Part shown: positions 7,565 through 16,400 of the stretch, piece by piece
Position numbering within the stretch: position 1 is the stretch's first letter
How the letters are laid out: each line of letters begins with the position of its first letter
Assembly: GCA_029262995.1 (NCBI GenBank)
Contig: JAJCYH010000005.1
Span: 1 to 64,000 of the forward strand
DNA from: Saprospiraceae bacterium
GTDB lineage: Bacteria; Bacteroidota; Bacteroidia; Chitinophagales; Saprospiraceae
Direction of reading: 5' to 3'
DNA length: 64,000 bases
The notes under the pieces: model-generated
The model's input: the letters and a program-made list of their open reading frames with translations, nothing else
The model's database searches: none
Told to the model about the DNA's origin: nothing
Made by a program: the position numbers and the translations under genes

Positions 7565-9847
7565 TTAGTTATTTAGAATTGAATTATCATTAAGAATATC
7601 TGATATTAAATGCCTTAGGTAAGGATTGATAGTTACATACCCTTCTTTAAGTACCATAACAATCTTTTGTTTAGCAAGGTAGTCTATTTCGGCTTTTGTA
7701 TTTTCTATTTCAACTTCATCAAAAATATTTTTTAAACTTGGAAAATGTTGTTTATCGTACATGATTAGATGATTAAGCATAGTTTGATTATCCAAGACTC
7801 TATCACTAAATTCTTTTGAATTTTTTACAAGGTTGAAATTACTTTCTTCCATGCACCACAATTGCATGGCGAATCCTATGTTACCTTTACTAATATTGGC
7901 AATTGACCGCGATTTTTGACGCATTTCACTAGAATTAAATTCTATCTCATCGTGATCAGCTACAGCATGTGCTCTCATTAAAAGAGCTTCTTCTATCTTT
8001 TCTACTGCCATGTTGTCTGTACGAATGATTTCTGTAAAAATCTTATCTAGATCAAACAAGCATCTTAATCTGTTTTCTAATTTTTGCGTAAAGCTTAAAG
8101 CAAAATAGATATTCTGATTATTTCTTTGCACCAAGGGTAGAAGAGTATTCATCAAATCAAACAATTCTTCTGACGAATGGGAATAATGACTTAAATCATC
8201 AATTGTGAGTATACAAAAGTCATTGCTTTTGTTCTTGATTACATGTTTTATTACAGCAATAAGATTATTATCGACATGTATTTTATTGCCATTGATGTCT
8301 AGTGATTGTCCTTGAACAATATGATAGCTGATAACACTGGATTGGATGAGTGGAATTAATTCAATTAAAGCGGACTTACCACTGCCATATGAGCCACTTA
8401 TCAAAAGTGACCCTCCAAATCCAGATTGCCAAAGCTTAAAATGATTCTCAATTTTTTCTATAAGTATTGGTCTCCTGACAAAAAATGAAGATCCTAAAAA
8501 TCCTTTTCTCATAAACAATGAATTGCTATCACTGTCTGGATTAAAGCCAAGTACACCGTTAATATATTCTGATAAGCTTGTTTTATTTGTTAGATAATTT
8601 TTGGTAAAAATCCTATTCTTTAAACGCTGAAGAAATTGCTTTATAGCATTAATTTCATATCTCTGCTCGAGAGTAGGCATATAGCTAATACCACTGGTTA
8701 ACTGTCCTATTTTTGATATTGGCAGAAAGGAATAATTATCATTAAATAGTTGAGAAACATTTATATAACGGTACAGGTTTTGCAGAATTTCATCTAATGG
8801 TTCAAAGATTTCTTTTCTTATCTGTTGCTCATAGTCCAACATTAACTTGGCTAATGATTTCCTCAATTCGTTAGGTGAAAATGAAATGGTATTTCCATCC
8901 CTAGTTTCGACTTTAGCCTTTAGTCTATTGGATAGTTGCAACAAGACAACATTTACTTTCTCTAAAAAGATTACAACTTTACGATCAATTGATCTTAGTG
9001 GACTAGTGAGGTTAAAAGAAGACCATGTAGATACTTCGGATAAAATATCTATATTTTTATATTGAAATCTACCACCAAGTGTCACGAATGGTAATGAAAG
9101 TCTATCTGTGTCTTCCAGGACTATATTTTCATAAGATGAAAAGCTAGGCCTCTCTTCAATTGCTTCTAAGGCAGCATCTATATCTGAGGTAAGTTTGACT
9201 ACTTCTGATTTAGGGATTTCAGAACCTAAAGATTGAATCTGCGTATGTATATTTGATAATATATCAAAATTGTATGTTAAGGCCTGTTGCCTTTGTGAAA
9301 TTGCTTCTTTATAGGCGAGGTTAAAGGCTTTAAAAGATTTATTTATATCATCGATTTTGTGTTCACTCCTTTGAATCCTCTTTATTTGATCTTCTAGAGT
9401 ATTAAGTTGATTTAAGACAACGTGTACTGGGTTGGTTTCATGTATCCACTCTTGTTGTTCGGACCGTTTACCTTCAATAATTTCCTTGAAGTTAATGTCT
9501 AATTCATTTGTTGCTTTAGTAATAGTTGAACAAATTTTTTGTTTGTAGTCATTCGCTTCTTGCTCTGTTTTATTGTTGTGTAGTAGATATTTTAGTTTGA
9601 ACAAATTAAGTGTACAATCTCTGAGCAAGATAGACACTTGCTTGGCTTCGTCCGCCCACGAATAAGAGATAACTATGGCAGAGTCAGGAGGAAGTTTATT
9701 CAAGTTTTGTGATAGGACCTCCTGTATTTTTTCAATATAAAACAGAGACTTGACGGCAAGTATAGGCGCAGAGACAGATTCTGCTTTTACATCAATTGTA
9801 AAGGAGGGTAATGGTTCCGTCATAATTGTATGATTTGTTTTGTTCAT
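7565..9847 (-). CDS. P-loop ATPase with long N-terminal helical/coiled-coil region
   Basis: Walker A LLISGSYGSGKSALIEL, Walker B-like FCILTIDDLSH, ISKGNIGFAMQLWCMEES sensor-like segment; N-terminal ~400 aa helical. Confidence 0.75.
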   Translation of the reverse strand: MNKTNHTIMTEPLPSFTIDVKAESVSAPILAVKSLFYIEKIQEVLSQNLNKLPPDSAIVISYSWADEAKQVSILLRDCTLNLFKLKYLLHNNKTEQEANDYKQKICSTITKATNELDINFKEIIEGKRSEQQEWIHETNPVHVVLNQLNTLEDQIKRIQRSEHKIDDINKSFKAFNLAYKEAISQRQQALTYNFDILSNIHTQIQSLGSEIPKSEVVKLTSDIDAALEAIEERPSFSSYENIVLEDTDRLSLPFVTLGGRFQYKNIDILSEVSTWSSFNLTSPLRSIDRKVVIFLEKVNVVLLQLSNRLKAKVETRDGNTISFSPNELRKSLAKLMLDYEQQIRKEIFEPLDEILQNLYRYINVSQLFNDNYSFLPISKIGQLTSGISYMPTLEQRYEINAIKQFLQRLKNRIFTKNYLTNKTSLSEYINGVLGFNPDSDSNSLFMRKGFLGSSFFVRRPILIEKIENHFKLWQSGFGGSLLISGSYGSGKSALIELIPLIQSSVISYHIVQGQSLDINGNKIHVDNNLIAVIKHVIKNKSNDFCILTIDDLSHYSHSSEELFDLMNTLLPLVQRNNQNIYFALSFTQKLENRLRCLFDLDKIFTEIIRTDNMAVEKIEEALLMRAHAVADHDEIEFNSSEMRQKSRSIANISKGNIGFAMQLWCMEESNFNLVKNSKEFSDRVLDNQTMLNHLIMYDKQHFPSLKNIFDEVEIENTKAEIDYLAKQKIVMVLKEGYVTINPYLRHLISDILNDNSILNN

Positions 9848-10461
9848 TTGTCTGCCTGTAAAGGTAGCGAAAGCTCATTATAGGATATAGTAATTGGAAA
9901 TTTGAGAATATTTATTCATTTTATTACAACATTTATTGGTGACTAATTCCAATAATCACTTATTGAGACATTCTTTTTGATTTGCTTAACTTATTTATTA
10001 TGATAATTGGTCTTTAAGTTAATAGGGTATAGCACATTTTGATATTAGGTTAAATAGAGGATTGGCCCTTCTTAATTATAAATTGATATTTTAATTTAAT
10101 AAATTTATAAGTGGGATTTATATTTCTAATGTATAATGAAAATGAATGGTTATATTTTATTTGTTAGATATATAGATAATTGAAAAAGAGACAGTTGGCA
10201 GGTAAGTTAAATTTCGATTTGAAGAGAATTAAAAACAGAAATTAAGTAAAATATATTTTGCAGTAATTTTTACACATTAAAATTATATTTTAAGTATTAT
10301 TTACCATATTTTTGGTATTTGATTGAGGATTTCCCTATCCCAATGACAGTAATGACTAATGGTTTGGTAAAATGACCGACATATACTTGGATAGTATAGT
10401 GCTTCGGTGATTAACCGTCTCCTTTAGTATAGCTTTTGATAATGTATTAAAAAAGTGAAAC

Positions 10462-13400
10462 ATGTCGTTGAGATCATTTACAATTCCAGCCATTACAGTG
10501 GCTCTTTTATTTTCCTTTAATTTTTTGACTGCAGAAGCTTCTCTTCTGTTAAAAGAAGAAGAGCCTACCATCCATGTGGACTTCAATGAATGTGTATCAT
10601 ATTTTGGTGGATATAATGAAGATTATTCAGAATTTACTGGAGATGTGACTGAGAATCCTGATTGTAGTTTGATGCAATTGGTTGGTGGATTTGTTTATCG
10701 CAGAAATGCTTCAGTGAATACACACTCCTGCACACCTGGTCTGAATTCTCTAGCCATGTGTATTAGCAGCTTGGATTCTTGCAATTATTCTGTAGATAAT
10801 GATAGAGCTCTTAGGTTTGATGTATTAATTTTGCCTGGCTCTACTGGATTTGGCTCAATCAGTGATATTAAGTTTCTATCACAAGCGCCTGAAATGTTCA
10901 GTTTTGTTGATGGAGAAACTGGTGCAAATAATTATCCGACTAAAATGGCACTAAGGGTTTTAGCCAATGGGATAGAAATATATAGAGAGATAGATATAGA
11001 GACATCACGTAACTGGGAAATGAGTGAATTTGATTTCACCAGTGTTCCTGGATTTAGCGTAGCAGTACCAACTCTTTTTTCCTTTGAAATTTTGCCTTAT
11101 TGCCTGATTGGTATAGAATCAGATATGATGGCTTGGGATATTGATGAGTTAACAATAACAGGAGGATGTAATGATCTGAATGGTGGATTGATAAGTGTGA
11201 ATGAGTCTTCTGAGATTTGCTACCCCGATTCTTTGGAAGGGCATAGGTCCTTTAATTTGGAACTGGTAATTGGTTCGACATTTTCGTGGTTTATTCTAAA
11301 TCAGGCTGAAGAGATAGTAGCTTTATCAGATACAAGTGTTTTTGATTTTAATTCTTTGGAAAATGGAATATATACAGTTTATCATATTTCCTATGATACA
11401 ACAGACTTTTCTGGCCTTTTGGTAGGCGGAGTTTTAGAAGATATTGAGGGTTGTTTTGACCTTTCTAATAGTATTGAAATAGCGAACAATAAGCTTGAGG
11501 CAGGAGAATTAAGCAGCGACGAGTCACAAATTGTATTTATATGTAGTGATGATACTCTAAACAACACAATTGTATTAGAGTTAGATGGCTCAACAGCATT
11601 GATAACTGAATACTTGCTGATTGATACAACAGGTAATATTTTAGTAAACACTACTGTAGCCACTATAGATTTGTCTTCATTTTCTGAGGGCAGTTATCAG
11701 ATTATAGCTGTTGGTCATAATGGATCTTTAAGTAATTCCAGTGAAGGAAACTTATTAAGCAGTCTAGAAGGGTGTTTTGTACTTTCCAATGTAATTGATA
11801 TTGAAAAAATGAGGATCAGCGCTGGTCAAATTTCATTTGATGGAGATGACAATTTTCAAGCATGTACAACCAGCAGTTTTGAATTAAACCCAACTTTAGT
11901 TGATTCGATAGGAGGAACTTCACAGTGGGTTTTATATACACCTAACGGAATGATCGTAGGAATTTTTGATGATACACCCATCGACGTAGGAATGATGTTG
12001 TTTCCAACCTTAAGATTGGTTCACCTTAGTTATCTAGGAGTCATCGAAGGGCTTGAATTAGGAGAAAACATAAATGATCTAGAAGGATGTTTTGACGTCT
12101 CAAATGTATTGATAGTTGATATTCCAACTGTAGAAGGCGGAGTTATAAGTTCTAACGGTCTTGACAGTTTAAATATATGTGTAAATGATCCTATAGAATC
12201 AATGGTAGAAGTACTCGTTGAAGGTATTTCTGGAACGGCATCTTCATTAATTGTTACAGATGAAAATGGATTGATACTTGGAATTCCAAGTGACAATATC
12301 ATTGACTTTAGCAATGCTGGAACTGGTATTTGTTTTATATGGAATATCTCTTTTGTAAATGTTTTACAAGGCTTTTCTATTGGACAAAATATTGAGGATA
12401 TAGTTGGTTGCTATGATCTGTCTAACTCGATTGAAGTTAATAGAATAGAGTTACAGTCTGCTGAACTTTCGCTTGAATCTGGTGAAACAGAAATTGAAAT
12501 TTGTTCTGGAGATGGAGAAAGTGACAGTTTGATATTCAACGCAATAAACTTTAGTGGTCCTTTTAGCAGCTTGGTTGTAACAGACAACTTAGGAAATATT
12601 TTGGCTATCCCTGATTCAGATATAATTGATTTTGAGGGTGTACCTGATGGGCTGTGTCTTGTTTACCATCTGGTATCCTCTAATGACAGTATTTTAAGTA
12701 ATCAGCAGAGCAGTTTAGATAGTATAGTAGGATGTTATGAGCTTTCCAATGCAGTTACAGTTATTCGTCACCAAGTAATAGGTGGTAACCTGATGACAAC
12801 AGATAGCCTAACAGAAGTTTCTATTGTCATCGGTGATAATGTATCAGATGAAGTGGATGTGATACTAAATGATGCATTTGGAGAGCAAATGTCATGGATA
12901 ATTACAGACACCCTTGGTGAGATATTGTCTATTCCTAGTGACCCTCCATTTGATTTTTCAACAGCTGGTGCAGGCGTTTGTAATATATACAATATAAGTT
13001 ATTATGGAATACTTACTGGATTGGACGTGGGATCAAATGTCAATGATATTGTTGGTTGTTATGATCTTTCAAACGCTATTATAGTTAACAGAATAATGTT
13101 GAATGGTGGGGTTATCGTTTTTGATAACGGTAGAGACACAGTTGCCATTTGTACAGGAGACCCTATAGTTGACAGTCTGAATGTAACATTGACTGATTTT
13201 GAAGGTCCATTATCTTCCTGGATAATTACAGATATAAGTGGTCTTATTCTTGAATTGCCATTAGGTCCTCCGTTTGCATTTGAAAATGCACCAACCGGAA
13301 TATGTCAGATTTGGCACATCAGTTATACAATGGACCTTGATGGCCTTGAAGTTGGACTTAATGTCAACGAACTGGATGGGGCTTTTAATTTATCTAATGT

Positions 13401-16400
13401 ACTGGTAGTTGAAAGAACACATGTTGATGGAGGAGACATTATGACAGTTGATTCTATGACCGTGGTTTCGCTTTGTACAGGAGATGGTATAGCTGATATA
13501 GTAAGTGCTTTTGTTGAAGGAGAAGAAGGAGATAGTTCGGCTTGGATTATTACGGATGCAAGTGATGTTATCCTTGCCTTACCAGATTCACTTACAGTTG
13601 ATTTTGATGGTGCAGGTGCAGGAACTTGTTTTATTTATCATATTTCATTTTACGATAATCTTACGGCTTTAGCTATAGATAGTTCATTGAATGATTTGAT
13701 TGGTTGTTATGATTTATCGAATGCCATAACCGTAATAAGAACGGAAGTTGATGGAGGTATCATATCAGAAGCATCTGGTTTGGATACGATAAATATTGTT
13801 GTCGGCGAAGGCGTAGTTGACTCATTAGAATTTTCTGTGATTGATGCAATGGGAGATTCTTTAGTGTGGGTTATTACAGATACAACAGGTATGATATTAA
13901 GTATTAGTTCTAATCCTCCAGTGGATTTTGAATCTGCAGGTGAAGGCGTATGTTTGGTATACCATTTAAGTTATGGTGCTGGTATACAAGGCTTAATTAT
14001 TGGGAATAATCTAAATGATATTATAGGTTGTTTTGATCTTTCAAATTCAATAACCGTAATAAGAACGGAAGTTAATGGAGGTGTAATTTCGAGTATTGAT
14101 TCCTTGGTACTCATCGATCTTTGTATTCAGGAAATGAATTCTGATTCTATTGATGTGCTTTTAAGCGATGAAAAGGGGACTGAATTTCAATGGATAATTA
14201 CAGATGATTTGGGTGTAATTCTGGCTTTGCCAGTTTCTCCGCCGTTTGATTTTTCGAATGCTCCAACAGGCACTTGTCAAATTTGGCATTTGGCTTCATT
14301 GGGCAGTGTTACTGGGTTGACAGTAGGAGAAAATATTGCAGATATTACAGGAGTTTTTGATTTTTCTAATCCAATTGAGGTTGTTAGACAACAAGTAGAT
14401 GGAGGGCTGATAAGTCATAACTCTGGTTTGGATACTTTGATGTTGATAACGAATGACGGTATTGCTGATTCAATTGATTTAAATTTGGTAAATGCTGTTG
14501 GTGATTCAACGCATTGGATAATTACAGATGAACAAGGATTAATTTTGGCATTACCTGATACCTTGCCTTTTGACTTTGAAGGCTCTGCTCCAGGTATTTG
14601 TTTGATGTGGAATATTTCTTTTAATGAGATACCTGAAGGCTTAGAAATTGATTCTTCGGCATTTGATCTAGGAGGCTGTTTTGATCTTTCCAATGCAATT
14701 ACAATTATAAGAGATCACATACAAGGTGGTAATCTTATTACGGTTGATAGTCTTACATCTGTAAATGTTTGTTTGAATGACACAATTATAGATTTGATCG
14801 ATGTCATTGTAACGGATACATTTGGGATGAACTTTGGATGGGTGATTACGGACACTTCGGGCTTAATACTTAATTTGCCGATATCCCCTCCATTTGATTT
14901 TTCTAGTGCTGGAGCAGGAATATGTCAGATATGGCATTTGAGTTATCAAGATAACCTTATGGGTCTTGTAGAAGGAAATAATGTTAGTGATCTAACGGGT
15001 TCTTTTGATTTTTCTAATCCAGTTGAAGTAATAAGAGATTCACTAGCGGGAGGAAGTTTAACTTTACTTGATGGTACAACCAGTGATACCATAATATTAG
15101 GTGATGGAAATATTGACACTTTAGAAGTTGTATTGAATATTGCTATAGGAGCAAACTTAATTTATGTGGTTACAGATACTCTAGGGGAAATTCTTGACAC
15201 TACATCAAACAGTAGTTTTACTTTCGAAAATGCAGGTGGAGGCGTCTGTCAGATATGGAATCTTAGCTACGCAAATGGGTTATCTGGTCTAGAGATTTCT
15301 AACAATGTATCTCAACTTAGTGGTTGTTTTGATCTTTCCAATCCAGTAACGATAACGAGAGTAGGTCTTATGGGAGGTGAATTGATGACTACAGATAGCT
15401 TGGTCTTTATTCAGATATGCGTTAGTGATACGTTATCAGATGTATTTGATGTTATACTTTCAGATACAGTTGGACCGATTCAGTCATGGGTTGTTACTGA
15501 TGCTATGGGAATTATTTTGGATCTTCCAGCAAATCAACCATTTGACTTGAGTTCTCAATCAGTGGCGACATGTTTCTTATGGAACCTAAGTCATGATATG
15601 GATATTACGGGTTTAGAAATTGGTCTAAGTGTAGATTCATTGGTTGGCAACTATAATTTTTCTAACGCGATTACAGTAGATAAAGCTTCAAGTACTGCCA
15701 GTTCCATAATGACAACAGACAGCTTGACGGCTGTTTCAATTACAGTTGGTGAAGGCATTGTTGATCTAATCAATGCAATTTCAGCTGGAGGAGATGGAGA
15801 TAGTTCGGTTTGGGTAATTACTGACCCTATGGGAACAATCCTTGTGGTTCAGGATACTGCTTCATTTGATTTTGAATCATCTGGAGGAGGCACATGTTTG
15901 ATTTGGGAAATTAATTTTGAGTTTGGAATATCAGGATTATCTGTTGGAGCTAATATAAATAACTTACAAGGATGTTTTTCTATTTCAAATTCTATAGAAG
16001 TAATGAGAATTCCTACCCCATTAAATGGAGGTGTTTTAACGACCTCTGATTTTTTGATTGCTATTGAAATTTGCGTCGGCAATGGATTAACTGAGGAAAT
16101 AGATGTTGTATTAAATTTCAATCAAGGACCTAATTTTCAATGGGTAATAACGGATACGACGGGATTGATATTAGGCTTACCTGCTGCACCACCTTTTGAT
16201 TTAAGTTTGGCAGGTCCAGGACTATGTCAGATTTGGAATTTGAGTTATGCCAATGGTCTTACGGGATTAAGTGTTGGATTAAACATCAATGGATTGCAAG
16301 GTTTCTTTGATTTTTCAAATGCAATAAGCGTGACACGAAATGCAGCTGATGGTGGAGAAATAGAAACTACTGGCGGAATGACAGAAATTACAATTCCAGT

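Noticed and set aside
5250-9065. Short antisense ORFs 5250-5465 and 8847-9065
   Set aside because: Entirely inside well-supported genes on the other strand.
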